Under the pieces are notes generated by a model. The model had not been told where the DNA came from and made no database searches. It worked only from the letters and a program-made list of their open reading frames with translations. From Taibaiella helva (GTDB taxonomy: Bacteria; Bacteroidota; Bacteroidia; Chitinophagales; Chitinophagaceae), in NCBI RefSeq assembly GCF_003545695.1, contig NZ_QUZZ01000019.1, positions 1-56,680 of the forward strand: a stretch of DNA of 56,680 nucleotides, in the 5' to 3' direction. Numbering within the stretch: position 1 is the stretch's first letter; the number at the start of each line of letters is the position of its first letter. This document shows positions 27,756 to 36,148 of this stretch, piece by piece. The translations under genes were made by a program, and so were the position numbers.

Positions 27756-30284
27756 ATGTTTTTACCTACAATTCCGGAAGCAGAAGGATTGACCGATCAG
27801 ATGGTTGAAGCTGCAAGAGTACAATATGGAAGCAATGAGCTCTCCTATAAGAAGGAGCATCGCCTTATCATTTTTCTGCGGAGCATTATAGGTGAGCCCA
27901 TGATTATTCTGCTGCTGGCTGCTGCGCTGATTTATGCCATCAACGGGGCACTGGCCGATAGTTTTTTCCTGCTTGCCGCGATCCTGCTGGTTGCGACGAT
28001 TTCCTGGTACCAGGAACGCAGAAGCCGTAATGCATTAAACGCATTGAAAAAGCTGTCACAACCTTTATGTAAGGTGATCCGCAGCGGATCGGAGAGAGCT
28101 GTCGGCAGCGACGAACTCGTAGTAGGAGATATCATTATTATGGAAGAAGGTTCGATCGTTCCTGCCGATGGCGTTATTATCCATGCCAACGATTTCTCGG
28201 TGAATGAATCCATGCTCACGGGAGAATCGCTTCCTGTATTTAAAAATACAGTATTGGAAGATCATTTTGTATACCGGGGAACAATGGTGACCAGTGGACA
28301 GGCATTGGTAAGAATTACGGCAACGGGTAACCGCACGCGGCTGGGTACTATTGGTAAAAGCCTGGAACGGATCGGCAACGAGCGGAGCCCTTTGGAAACC
28401 CGCATGCGGAATTTTGTCAGGAAAATGGCGGTTGTCGGAGGTGTTGTTTTTCTCGCGATATGGGGCATTAATTATTGGCGAAATGCGGAGTTCCTGGACA
28501 GTCTGCTAAAATCGCTTACCCTGGCCATGAGTATACTTCCGGAAGAAATACCTGTAGCCTTTACTTCTTTTATGGCTTTGGCAGCAATGCGGCTGATGCG
28601 GAAAAGGATTGTCGTGAAGCAAATAAAGACTGTCGAAACACTGGGCAGCGCTACGGTTATCTGTACGGATAAAACCGGGACGATAACCCGGAATAAAATG
28701 ACGCTGGCTGCAATATATGAAGCCGGATCGGCCCAGATACAGGACCCCGGAGCACCGCTGAATGAAGCGGAATGCGAGCTGATACGGATGGCAATGTGGG
28801 CCAGCGAGCCACTGCCCTTCGATCCTATGGATATTGCCTTGCACGAGGCCTATGCCCGGCTGTTTGCCGAAGATGAGCGTGCTGTCTATACCATGATCCA
28901 CGAATATCCGCTTAGCGGAAAGCCTCCTATGATGACCCATGTTTTCGGGGATAGTTCCGGTCATCGCATTATTGCAGCGAAAGGAGCGCCTGAAGCACTG
29001 ATCGATGTATGTGGCTTGGATGAAGGTAACAAGGAGCGGGCGTATGCAGCTATAGATCGGCTCGCTCAGCAGGGCTACAGGGTCCTGGGTGTAGGGTCTG
29101 CGATATATCCCGGTAATGAATTTCCTCAACAGCAGCAAGACCTTCCTTTCTCCTTCATGGGATTGGTCGCCTTTAGCGATCCTCCGAAAGAAAATATTGA
29201 TGCGGTATTAAAAGATTTCTACAAAGCTGGAATCGAGGTAAAGATCATAACAGGCGATAATGAGATAACTACCCGTTCCATTGCCCGCTCTATAGGATTG
29301 CAGGGCTATGACAGAAGCATTGGCGGAGCCGAGCTGATGAAGATGAATGACCATGACCTGGAACGGTGTGTGTCGGATAAAATGATATTTACCCGGATGT
29401 TTCCCGAAGCCAAGCTACGCGTGATTAATGCTCTGAAGCGGACCGGAGCCATTGTGGCTATGACCGGCGACGGTATTAACGACGGGCCGGCGCTCAAAGC
29501 CGCGCATATTGGTATTGCAATGGGTAAAAAGGGAACGGAGATCGCCAGGCAGGCAGCTGCGCTCGTGCTGCTGGACGATGATCTTACCGGAATGGTGGAG
29601 GCTATTGCGATGGGACGCAGAATTTATACCAATCTGAAAAAAGCGATACGCTATATCATATCTATACATATACCCATTATCCTTACCGTACTTGTTCCCT
29701 TGTTATTCAACTGGCGATACCCCAATATACTGTCCCCGGTTCATGTGATCTTCCTGGAGCTGATTATGGGGCCTACCTGTTCTGTCATTTATGAAAATGA
29801 ACCCATGGAGCCTAATGCAATGCAGCAAAAGCCGCGGCCATACAGTGCCGACCTTTTCAACTTCAGCGAACTGGCTTTAAGTATAGTACAGGGACTGGTC
29901 ATCGCTCTTGCCGTATTGGCATCCTATTGGTATGGTGTTTTCCGCGGATACGATATAGCAGCAGTCCGTACACTTGTCTTTATCACCCTCGTTTCTGCCA
30001 ACATAATGCTTACATTAATCAACAGGAGCTTCTATTACCCGGTTTGGGCCACCTTGCGCTACAAGAACCGGATGATCCCCTTTATCATCGGTCTTACCAT
30101 TACATTGGTTGTGCTGGTGATATGGCTTCTACCGGTAAGAAATTTCTTCGGACTGACATTGCTGCCTTTATCTGAACTCTGCGGCAGCATATTGCTGGGC
30201 TTATGTTCGGTGGCCTGGCTGGAGTGTTTAAAATGGCTGCGGCGCAAGAAAACGCTTTCTGATGATCATTACATAAGCGCATGA
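27756..30284 (+). CDS. P2-type cation-transporting ATPase
   Basis: An 842-residue P-type ATPase of the Ca2+/Na+-type (P2) subfamily. It has an N-terminal cation-ATPase domain, the actuator motif Thr-Gly-Glu-Ser, helix M4 with Pro-Glu-Glu-Ile-Pro, the phosphorylation site Asp305 in Asp-Lys-Thr-Gly-Thr-Ile-Thr, nucleotide-binding Lys-Gly-Ala-Pro-Glu and the hinge Gly-Asp-Gly-Ile-Asn-Asp. About ten membrane helices are visible, six of them after the hinge. Length agrees with prokaryotic P2 enzymes. The ion is not certain; Pro-Glu-Glu-Ile-Pro is usual for Ca2+-like pumps. It has no clear Fnr-like box of its own, only a weak -7-like TATCCTTG at 27732. A similar association of P2 ATPase, Hsp20 and Usp genes is known from the mycobacterial DosR regulon (ctpF). 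Confidence 0.93.
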   Translation: MFLPTIPEAEGLTDQMVEAARVQYGSNELSYKKEHRLIIFLRSIIGEPMIILLLAAALIYAINGALADSFFLLAAILLVATISWYQERRSRNALNALKKLSQPLCKVIRSGSERAVGSDELVVGDIIIMEEGSIVPADGVIIHANDFSVNESMLTGESLPVFKNTVLEDHFVYRGTMVTSGQALVRITATGNRTRLGTIGKSLERIGNERSPLETRMRNFVRKMAVVGGVVFLAIWGINYWRNAEFLDSLLKSLTLAMSILPEEIPVAFTSFMALAAMRLMRKRIVVKQIKTVETLGSATVICTDKTGTITRNKMTLAAIYEAGSAQIQDPGAPLNEAECELIRMAMWASEPLPFDPMDIALHEAYARLFAEDERAVYTMIHEYPLSGKPPMMTHVFGDSSGHRIIAAKGAPEALIDVCGLDEGNKERAYAAIDRLAQQGYRVLGVGSAIYPGNEFPQQQQDLPFSFMGLVAFSDPPKENIDAVLKDFYKAGIEVKIITGDNEITTRSIARSIGLQGYDRSIGGAELMKMNDHDLERCVSDKMIFTRMFPEAKLRVINALKRTGAIVAMTGDGINDGPALKAAHIGIAMGKKGTEIARQAAALVLLDDDLTGMVEAIAMGRRIYTNLKKAIRYIISIHIPIILTVLVPLLFNWRYPNILSPVHVIFLELIMGPTCSVIYENEPMEPNAMQQKPRPYSADLFNFSELALSIVQGLVIALAVLASYWYGVFRGYDIAAVRTLVFITLVSANIMLTLINRSFYYPVWATLRYKNRMIPFIIGLTITLVVLVIWLLPVRNFFGLTLLPLSELCGSILLGLCSVAWLECLKWLRRKKTLSDDHYISA

Positions 30285-30324
30285 CGGGAATCATTGCCTT
30301 TTACCCCCGCCCGGAGCAATTTTG
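30282..30324 (+). promoter_or_regulatory. Fnr-like box and -7 element before the L,D-transpeptidase
   Basis: TGACGGGAATCA (30282-30293, one mismatch; it overlaps the ATPase stop codon) and -7-like CAATTTTG (30317-30324, one mismatch). Spacing is 36.5 bp. This site was found by applying the spacing rule from the stronger sites. Confidence 0.5.
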
Positions 30325-30338
30325 TGTAAAAAATAAAG

Positions 30339-31661
30339 ATGGATCTTTTAGCCGATATAGCGCAGGGGGTAAAGGTATGGCCGGGCAGGATGAAGCACCT
30401 CATGATGACCGCGGCCTGCATAGGCTGTGTGCTAACCGGCGGAGCCAGAGGATTAACGACGGCAGGCGATCCGGACATGGTTGCGACCTTTTACACGTCG
30501 CGCAGCAACAAGCTGCTGTGGTATGCCGACAGCTCCGGCCGTATACTCAGGTACAATTTGCTGGGTTTGCTAAGCCGGTGCGGAAGCCAGGGTTTAGAAC
30601 CGGATAAATACTCGTTGAATATCCTGCAGGCTTACGAACAGCAGCACGATCAGAGAACAGATCAGGCTGCAGAGGCCGATCGACGCTATACCAGGGCCTT
30701 TATCAACTACCTGGAAGACCTGTTGCATGGAGCATATGCCGATGGCATCAGTGATGATGCGCTTTTAAAAAAAGAGCAAAGCAGAGACCAGAGGCAGATA
30801 CTGGACCTGTTGGCCAGGTGCACCGACAGTGCAGCAATGAATTCTGCTGTAAAAAGCCTGGAGCCCGGAGATCAGGAATACCTGCTGTTAAAAAACGCTC
30901 TGAGCGAAGCGCTGGACAAGGGGCAGCAGGATACTATCTGCTTGCTGAAAACGGCTCTGAATCATTACCGGCGCATTCATCATCCGCATTATCCAAAATG
31001 TGTTGAAATAAATATTGCCTCCGGAATACTACGTTATTATGAGCATGATAGTCTTATGCTGAGCATGAAAGTGGTTGCCGGCAGGCCTTCTACGCCTACA
31101 CCCCGGTTCTCCGCTTATTGCGATGAAGTGATCTTGTATCCTTACTGGAATGTACCCCACAGCATAGCGGTAAATGAATTCCTGCCGCTTTGCAAGAAAC
31201 TGCCGGGTGTGCTGGATTTTATGAACATGCAGGTATTGGACAGGAAGGGACATATAGTAGATCGCAATAAAATAAACTGGCAGCTGTATAACAGGAATAA
31301 TTTTCCTTACCGGTTCCGGCAGGCTACGGGCTGCGACAATGCGCTGGGTGTGATCAAATTCAACCTGGATAGCCCCTATGGCGTCTACCTGCATGATACC
31401 AACAACAAATTGTCGTTTGCAGCAAAGAAACGCTATTTCAGCCATGGGTGTATCCGTTTGGAAAAACCTATGGAACTGGCGGATCAGCTGCTCGGCCGGA
31501 AGCTTGATCATGAATTTCTTGAAACCTGCCTGAAACAGGAGCAACCGCAAACCTTGCAGCTGTCTGCTCCGGTACCTGTATTTGTTGTCTATATCAGGGC
31601 TGTTGCCGATGATCCGGGGGGTAATGTAACTTATTATGATGATGTATATAATTTGAAGTAA
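30339..31661 (+). CDS. L,D-transpeptidase (YcbB/YkuD family)
   Basis: A 440-residue cell-wall enzyme. The N-terminus carries a hydrophobic export segment around residues 20-37; ATG 30390 (residue 18) would give a more standard signal peptide and is a good alternative start. A helical region follows, resembling the N-terminal part of YcbB-type enzymes. The catalytic YkuD domain (about 220-390) has the full signature: Tyr-Leu-His-Asp-Thr, then Ser-His-Gly-Cys-Ile-Arg-Leu-Glu with the nucleophilic Cys. These enzymes make 3-3 peptide cross-links in peptidoglycan in the periplasm and support survival in non-growing cells. A box-like promoter lies just upstream, so it probably belongs to the same regulon. 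Confidence 0.9.
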   Translation: MDLLADIAQGVKVWPGRMKHLMMTAACIGCVLTGGARGLTTAGDPDMVATFYTSRSNKLLWYADSSGRILRYNLLGLLSRCGSQGLEPDKYSLNILQAYEQQHDQRTDQAAEADRRYTRAFINYLEDLLHGAYADGISDDALLKKEQSRDQRQILDLLARCTDSAAMNSAVKSLEPGDQEYLLLKNALSEALDKGQQDTICLLKTALNHYRRIHHPHYPKCVEINIASGILRYYEHDSLMLSMKVVAGRPSTPTPRFSAYCDEVILYPYWNVPHSIAVNEFLPLCKKLPGVLDFMNMQVLDRKGHIVDRNKINWQLYNRNNFPYRFRQATGCDNALGVIKFNLDSPYGVYLHDTNNKLSFAAKKRYFSHGCIRLEKPMELADQLLGRKLDHEFLETCLKQEQPQTLQLSAPVPVFVVYIRAVADDPGGNVTYYDDVYNLK

Positions 31662-31693
31662 GGCGACTTACCCGGCGCAAAGGAAACAGGCAA

Positions 31694-31758
31694 TGATCTC
31701 GATCATCAGATGGAATCATTCTTATTATTAATCTCATAGTTGTCTTGCTTTACTTTTG
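31694..31758 (+). promoter_or_regulatory. Fnr-like box and distant -7 element (58.5 bp class)
   Basis: TGATCTCGATCA (31694-31705, full match) and exact -7 element TACTTTTG (31751-31758). Spacing is 58.5 bp, 22 bp (two helical turns) more than the common class, as in class I versus class II Crp/Fnr promoters. Confidence 0.6.
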
Positions 31759-31772
31759 AAGAATGAAGAGAT

Positions 31773-32150
31773 ATGCAAAAGGAATATAAGTTGAACAGCT
31801 CGTATTATATAAAAGAGGGCAGGAAATGGCTAAACGCTTTAAATGATCTGCGAGCAGAGAATATCCGCCTTAAGGATCAGCTTTCGGAAGCGATCAGCCG
31901 GGAGGTCAGCCTTGATTTTGTAGAGCAGGCAGATCGGTTCCAGCAGCGTTTTGTGGAAAAGGACCAGGTGCTGGACCTGCTCCGCCATGAAATAAATATC
32001 GTGCTAGCCCAAATCGCCGGGCGGGAAATAGTTCCCGCCGATGAACGGCAGTATCAATTGCTGGAAAAAGATATGGAACACCTGATCCACGAGTTTCATC
32101 AAATGAAGCTGTCATTTGCCGACTTTCTTATAAAACGTAAAACCGGTTAG
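31773..32150 (+). CDS. Small helical protein, paralogue of the one at 25073
   Basis: A 125-residue charged, helical protein of unknown function. The central helices align with those of the 25073-25456 protein, and length and helix layout match. It contains no cysteine and no enzyme motif. Heptad-like spacing of Leu/Ile suggests a helical bundle. It stands alone behind a strong Fnr-like box and an exact -7 element. The gene end overlaps the end of the convergent receiver-Crp/Fnr gene by four bases. Two copies of this family in one regulon suggest a real but undescribed stress role. Confidence 0.75.
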   Translation: MQKEYKLNSSYYIKEGRKWLNALNDLRAENIRLKDQLSEAISREVSLDFVEQADRFQQRFVEKDQVLDLLRHEINIVLAQIAGREIVPADERQYQLLEKDMEHLIHEFHQMKLSFADFLIKRKTG

Positions 32151-33208
32151 TTGAACATCTGCTCCAGCTTCTTAAAATTAAGGATCCGTATCCTGCTTCC
32201 TTCCAGGCTTATCAGTTTCTCATCTTTCAGCTCGCTCAGCATCCGTATCAGGGACTCTTTGGCCACACCGGCTATCGATGCCAGGTTTTCGCGTGAAAGA
32301 TCGATCTGGAATTCCGGATCGTTCTGCGTATTGTATTTTCTGTATAGCAGCACCAGGGTGTCGGCTACTTTTTTTCGTAAAGAATTATAGGCAATAGCCA
32401 GCAACTGATCTTCTTTGTCATCGATATTACGCGCCAGTATCCCGATAAATTTTTTCATCACAACCGGATTACTGCCCAGCAGCTCCTCGAATTCGGCGCG
32501 GGGAATGATCGCAAGATCCGTATCTTCCAGCGCCTCCGCCGTTTCGCGATAGGTCTTACCTTCCATCAGCGGAATATACCCTAGAAAATCACCCTCGTTA
32601 TATAAACCGATGATAAGCTCTTTCCCGTCCTCATTCCGCTTGTAGGTCTTTACCTTGCCCTTTTGAATATAGAACAGACGGGAGGGGTGATTGCCTTCTG
32701 AATAAATTACCTGCTTCTTCTTATAGCGATTGATATTTCTGCCTTCTTTTAGCTCATCCAGATGATCTTTGCCGGAGTTGATGCCGATGAGCTCGTTGAT
32801 CCCTTGCAAGTTTTGCGGTAGGGGCTGCCTGAGCTGCTCTGCTTTTTTTAGCCGTATCTCTATTGCATTCAGCAGCTCCGTACCATCGAAAGGCTTGGTG
32901 ATATAATCGTCTGCACCCATTTCCATTCCCTTCCTGATCTCGCTTCTTTCAGATTTTGCCGTCAGGAAAATAAAGGGAATACCCTGCAGTTCGGGATTCT
33001 TCTGGATCATATGCAACACCCCGTAGCCATCCAGCACGGGCATCATGATGTCGCATATAATGAGGTCCGGTTTTTCTCGGGAGGCCGCAGATACGCCTTC
33101 CTTGCCGTTTTCGGCAGTATGTACTTCATAGCCTGCAAGATCCAGGATCTCCGCCATATTCTCTTTTATGTCGGTATTGTCCTCAATGAGTAATATTTTC
33201 TTCTTCAT
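32147..33208 (-). CDS. Receiver-Crp/Fnr fusion response regulator
   Basis: A 353-residue transcription factor from ATG 33208. Residues 3-120 are a receiver with Glu9-Asp10, phospho-acceptor Asp53, Thr in Phe-Leu-Thr-Ala and Lys in Ile-Thr-Lys-Pro-Phe. Residues about 150-270 are a cyclic-nucleotide-binding-type beta-roll (Tyr-Ser-Glu-Gly, Gly-Asp-Phe-Leu-Gly). Residues about 280-345 are the Crp/Fnr winged helix. The recognition helix Lys317-Glu318-Ser-Leu-Ile-Arg322 keeps the Glu and Arg that contact the G-A core in Crp (Glu181, Arg185) and Fnr (Glu209, Arg213). No N-terminal Fe-S cysteine cluster is present, so oxygen or redox input would come through phosphorylation. It overlaps the upstream kinase gene by 26 bases, which implies translational coupling and pairing. 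It is the natural candidate for reading the Fnr-like boxes of this island. Confidence 0.92.
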   Translation of the reverse strand: MKKKILLIEDNTDIKENMAEILDLAGYEVHTAENGKEGVSAASREKPDLIICDIMMPVLDGYGVLHMIQKNPELQGIPFIFLTAKSERSEIRKGMEMGADDYITKPFDGTELLNAIEIRLKKAEQLRQPLPQNLQGINELIGINSGKDHLDELKEGRNINRYKKKQVIYSEGNHPSRLFYIQKGKVKTYKRNEDGKELIIGLYNEGDFLGYIPLMEGKTYRETAEALEDTDLAIIPRAEFEELLGSNPVVMKKFIGILARNIDDKEDQLLAIAYNSLRKKVADTLVLLYRKYNTQNDPEFQIDLSRENLASIAGVAKESLIRMLSELKDEKLISLEGSRIRILNFKKLEQMFN

Positions 33209-34796
33209 AATTCGTAACGGGAAAATGGAGTTCAAACGTAGTGCCTTGCTCCAGCAGGCTTTTGCAGGTAATGGTACCGTTCATCAATTCGGTGTATTTG
33301 CTTACGATATGTAAGCCCAGGCCGGTGCCCTGTATATTGGTCGCGTTCGTTCCGCGAAAGAAACGTTGGAACAGGTGCTGCTGGTCTCCTTCGGAGATGC
33401 CGATACCTTTATCGGTTATGGTCAATGCCAGGGAGCGATGGTCCAATCTGCTTTGTAGCTCAATCCTTGCGCTTTCGGGGGAGAACTTAATGGCATTGGA
33501 CAGTAAATTCATAACAATATGCTTCATCAGGGAAGAGTCAAGTGCGACCAGACTCTGGCCTGTGTGCCTGTAATGTATATGCTGTCCTTTTTTAAATAAA
33601 CCCGCCAGCTCGCTGATGATCTGCTCCAGGTGCTGCCTGATATCGAAAGTAGTAGTGCGGACCTGTATCTTTCCTTCTTCGATCTTACCTACCGAAAGGA
33701 AATCGTTCAGGATATCGGTAAGCATGTTCACAGACGAGACGATACGTTGCACATGCTTTTCTCTTTTGGGATGGTCCTCTTTTTCTTTATACTGAGATAC
33801 CAGGTAGGCCGAAGAAAGTACGGTGCTGAGTGGTGTACGGAATTCATGTGAAGCCATAGAGACAAACCTGGATTTAAGCTCGCTCAGCTCTTTCTCCTTT
33901 TCAAGCGCGATCCGTAGATCGGTCTCTGCTTTTTTCCGTTTGGATACATCCATAGCTATGCCCAGGTAGCCTTCTATATCGCCCTGTGTGTTGCGCATGG
34001 CCGTAAAAGTCTGCGATACGGGAAACCGGTTTTGCCTGCTGTCTATATAAGTTAGCTCATGCTCGTTGGATTGACTGTTGCCCGCTTTTTCAATAAGGTA
34101 ATCAAGTGTGATTTCTTCATTGGCAAAAAAGACCGAAGGGGTCTTTACACTGATCAGTTCAGATGCTGTATAGCCCAGCATTTTCTCGGCTGCGGGATTG
34201 AACATTTTAATCACGCCATCGCTATCCGTTACGAATATGATCGCTTCGGCATGATCCCATATATTATTGAGAAAGGTATTGATGCGGTTCAGCTCAACAT
34301 CCTTGGCTTCCGTTTCCGCAATAAGCGCAGCCAGTTGTTTTACAGTGCTGGTGAGCGTCAACGTTCGTTCGTCGATCTTATGTTCAAGCTCCTCGTTAAG
34401 CTTCTGTAAGGCTTGTTCGGCTTCCTTGCGCTTGGAAATATCGCTCAGAAAAGCAATAACATATTTGCCCTGTTCCGTCTCATAGTTACCCAGGCTTACT
34501 TCTACAGGGAATTCCGTGCCGTCTTTGCGTGCTGCGTAGAGATCCATGCCCAGCCCCATAGGACGGCTTTTGGGATGTTCGTTATAATGCTCCACATGCT
34601 TTACATGCCGGTTGTGGAACCGCTGAGGGATCAGCTTTTCAATACGCTGATGCAGCAGCTCCCCTTCCGCATAACCGAATTGTTCCAAAAGGAAAGGATT
34701 GACCAGCACAATTTTCCCCTGCTCATCTGCTACCAGAATGCCCATCGAGGCATTGATAAATAGGGCATCAAATCCAATGCCGGTATCTCTGTTCAT
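33183..34796 (-). CDS. PAS-PAS histidine kinase with FixL-like first PAS
   Basis: A 537-residue soluble kinase (no membrane helix) from ATG 34796. PAS1 (about 8-125) has the run Ile-Pro-Gln-Arg-Phe-His-Asn-Arg-His64 followed by Arg-Pro-Met-Gly and Arg-Lys-Asp-Gly-Thr-Glu-Phe-Pro. By eye it aligns with the heme PAS of FixL, and His64 falls on the FixL heme ligand (His200 in Bradyrhizobium). The FixL distal Arg220 is a Met here, and non-heme PAS domains with a similar sequence exist. A coiled coil (125-172) leads to PAS2 (173-290), HisKA with His317 in Ser-His-Glu-Phe-Arg-Thr-Pro, and a complete HATPase domain (Asn box, Asp-Lys-Gly-Ile-Gly-Ile, Gly-Thr-Gly-Leu-Gly-Leu). A longer upstream frame overlaps the LOG gene and is not homologous. 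It overlaps the receiver-Crp/Fnr gene. Confidence 0.9.
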   Translation of the reverse strand: MNRDTGIGFDALFINASMGILVADEQGKIVLVNPFLLEQFGYAEGELLHQRIEKLIPQRFHNRHVKHVEHYNEHPKSRPMGLGMDLYAARKDGTEFPVEVSLGNYETEQGKYVIAFLSDISKRKEAEQALQKLNEELEHKIDERTLTLTSTVKQLAALIAETEAKDVELNRINTFLNNIWDHAEAIIFVTDSDGVIKMFNPAAEKMLGYTASELISVKTPSVFFANEEITLDYLIEKAGNSQSNEHELTYIDSRQNRFPVSQTFTAMRNTQGDIEGYLGIAMDVSKRKKAETDLRIALEKEKELSELKSRFVSMASHEFRTPLSTVLSSAYLVSQYKEKEDHPKREKHVQRIVSSVNMLTDILNDFLSVGKIEEGKIQVRTTTFDIRQHLEQIISELAGLFKKGQHIHYRHTGQSLVALDSSLMKHIVMNLLSNAIKFSPESARIELQSRLDHRSLALTITDKGIGISEGDQQHLFQRFFRGTNATNIQGTGLGLHIVSKYTELMNGTITCKSLLEQGTTFELHFPVTNYEEENITH

Positions 34797-34845
34797 GAAG
34801 TGTATATTGGGTGTCACAAATATACCATAATTCGGCAGGTTATGG

Positions 34846-35583
34846 CTATTCACCCAGGAGCGCAAGTTTATGAAATGCTTTTTTCCTTCCTTCGGCATAT
34901 TTTTCAAGGGCCAAATGTTTAATATGATCCAGGGCTTCTTCGATCGAATCTGTGAACAATACATATTTCATATCCTCCGCCCCGATCATATGTTCGGCAA
35001 GCAATTGGTGGAACAAAGGCATTAAGGGCTCCCAATACTCTTTTCCGAAGATAATGACGGGGAAATCGATTATCTTATGCGTTTGTATAAGGGTAAGCGC
35101 TTCAAAAAATTCATCCAGGGTGCCAATCCCGCCGGGCATGATGACGAAGGCGTTTGAATATTTGAACATAAGCACTTTCCTGACGAAAAAATAATGGCAA
35201 ACGAACCATTTGTTCATGTAAGGATTGGGATGCTGCTCCTTTGGCAATCGAATATTACAACCTACCGAGTATCCCCCGGCTTCCATCGCGCCCCGGTTAG
35301 CGGCTTCCATAATACCCGGGCCGCCTCCGGTGATCACGGTAAAGCCCAATCCCGCCAATCCTCTTCCCATTTTACGGGCATCTTTGTAATATTCGGAATC
35401 TTCCTTTACGCGCGCAGACCCGAATATAGCCACACATGGTCCTACGAAATGTAATACCCTGAATCCCCGGATAAACTGCCATAAGACTTTCACCGAAAAC
35501 CAAAGCTCCAAAATGCGCGACCGCGGCCCTTCAAGAAATATTCTTTCACTGCTGCTGCCTTTCCTGTTCCGGCCTTTAAGCAT
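34846..35583 (-). CDS. LOG-family (TIGR00730-type) protein
   Basis: A 245-residue Rossmann-fold protein of the LOG/lysine-decarboxylase-like family. It has the phosphate-binding Gly-Gly-Gly-Pro-Gly-Ile-Met-Glu-Ala and the signature Pro-Gly-Gly-Ile-Gly-Thr-Leu-Asp-Glu-Phe-Phe-Glu. Known members are nucleoside 5'-monophosphate phosphoribohydrolases (cytokinin-activating in plants). An N-terminal extension of ~45 residues is rich in basic residues. It is the first gene of the operon with the PAS kinase, 49 bases upstream of it. A role in nucleotide salvage is possible; why it is tied to the two-component system is unclear. Confidence 0.9.
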   Translation of the reverse strand: MLKGRNRKGSSSERIFLEGPRSRILELWFSVKVLWQFIRGFRVLHFVGPCVAIFGSARVKEDSEYYKDARKMGRGLAGLGFTVITGGGPGIMEAANRGAMEAGGYSVGCNIRLPKEQHPNPYMNKWFVCHYFFVRKVLMFKYSNAFVIMPGGIGTLDEFFEALTLIQTHKIIDFPVIIFGKEYWEPLMPLFHQLLAEHMIGAEDMKYVLFTDSIEEALDHIKHLALEKYAEGRKKAFHKLALLGE

Positions 35584-35652
35584 GAGTACAAATTTTCGAT
35601 AAAGATCAGGAGACCATCGCTCGCTGCAGTTGATGACGATGAATGCTTTTGC

Positions 35653-35695
35653 TGATTGATGTCATTGACTGAAATACCGTGCTGCTATAATTTCG
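35653..35695 (+). promoter_or_regulatory. Fnr-like box and -7 element of the 35717 operon
   Basis: TGATTGATGTCA (35653-35664; one mismatch, the mirror image of TGAC-N4-ATCA) and -7-like TAATTTCG (35688-35695, one mismatch). Spacing is 36.5 bp. It was found by the spacing rule. Confidence 0.45.
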
Positions 35696-35716
35696 AGTAT
35701 TAATTCTTATAGCACG

Positions 35717-36127
35717 ATGGAAATTTATATTATCGAAGATGACCTGGTCAGCAATATTCAACGGGAATTCAGAAAGTGGTATCCTTATCTGAAGCTCCAG
35801 TTCTATAAGACCAGCCACAGGGAAGGGGAATCATCGGGCAAAGCGGACAGGATCAGTTCTGAACTGCCTCTCTCCGAGGTAACCATGTTTCATACCGGCG
35901 GAAAGATCAATATAGATCCTGAAAGGACCGTAGCCCAGGTCGAGGCCGACTTCTTACATCAATTCAGCTTATGTGTCCAGGTCATGCGGCAATCGGGCGG
36001 ATTGTGGCTACAAACGACCGATACCGATCATTGGACATTGCAGCAGCAGAATGAGGAAGGCCGCGTCCACAGCATACCCCTGGAAAGCGAAAAGCCTGCG
36101 GATTTTGATCTGCAGGACTTCAATTAG
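35717..36127 (+). CDS. Uncharacterised 136-residue protein
   Basis: A soluble 136-residue protein without a family I recognise. The N-terminal strand Glu-Ile-Tyr-Ile-Ile-Glu-Asp-Asp superficially recalls a receiver start, but no phospho-acceptor segment follows. The C-terminal half has a well-formed helix (Phe-Leu-His-Gln-Phe-Ser-Leu-Cys-Val-Gln-Val-Met) and a Trp-containing segment. It is followed 21 bases later by a divergent Hsp20-like gene and preceded by an Fnr-like promoter, so it likely belongs to the stress regulon. It is divergent from the LOG-kinase-regulator operon. Confidence 0.7.
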   Translation: MEIYIIEDDLVSNIQREFRKWYPYLKLQFYKTSHREGESSGKADRISSELPLSEVTMFHTGGKINIDPERTVAQVEADFLHQFSLCVQVMRQSGGLWLQTTDTDHWTLQQQNEEGRVHSIPLESEKPADFDLQDFN

Positions 36128-36148
36128 ATAACTACAAACAGAAGGGCC

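Noticed and set aside
35631-35642. TGATGACGATGA as a box for the LOG-kinase-regulator operon
   Set aside because: One mismatch, and its distance to the nearest -7-like element (47.5 bp) fits neither spacing class, so autoregulation is not supported.
35717-36127. Receiver domain in the 136-residue protein
   Set aside because: Only the first strand with Glu-Asp-Asp resembles a receiver; the phospho-acceptor, Thr and Lys segments are absent.
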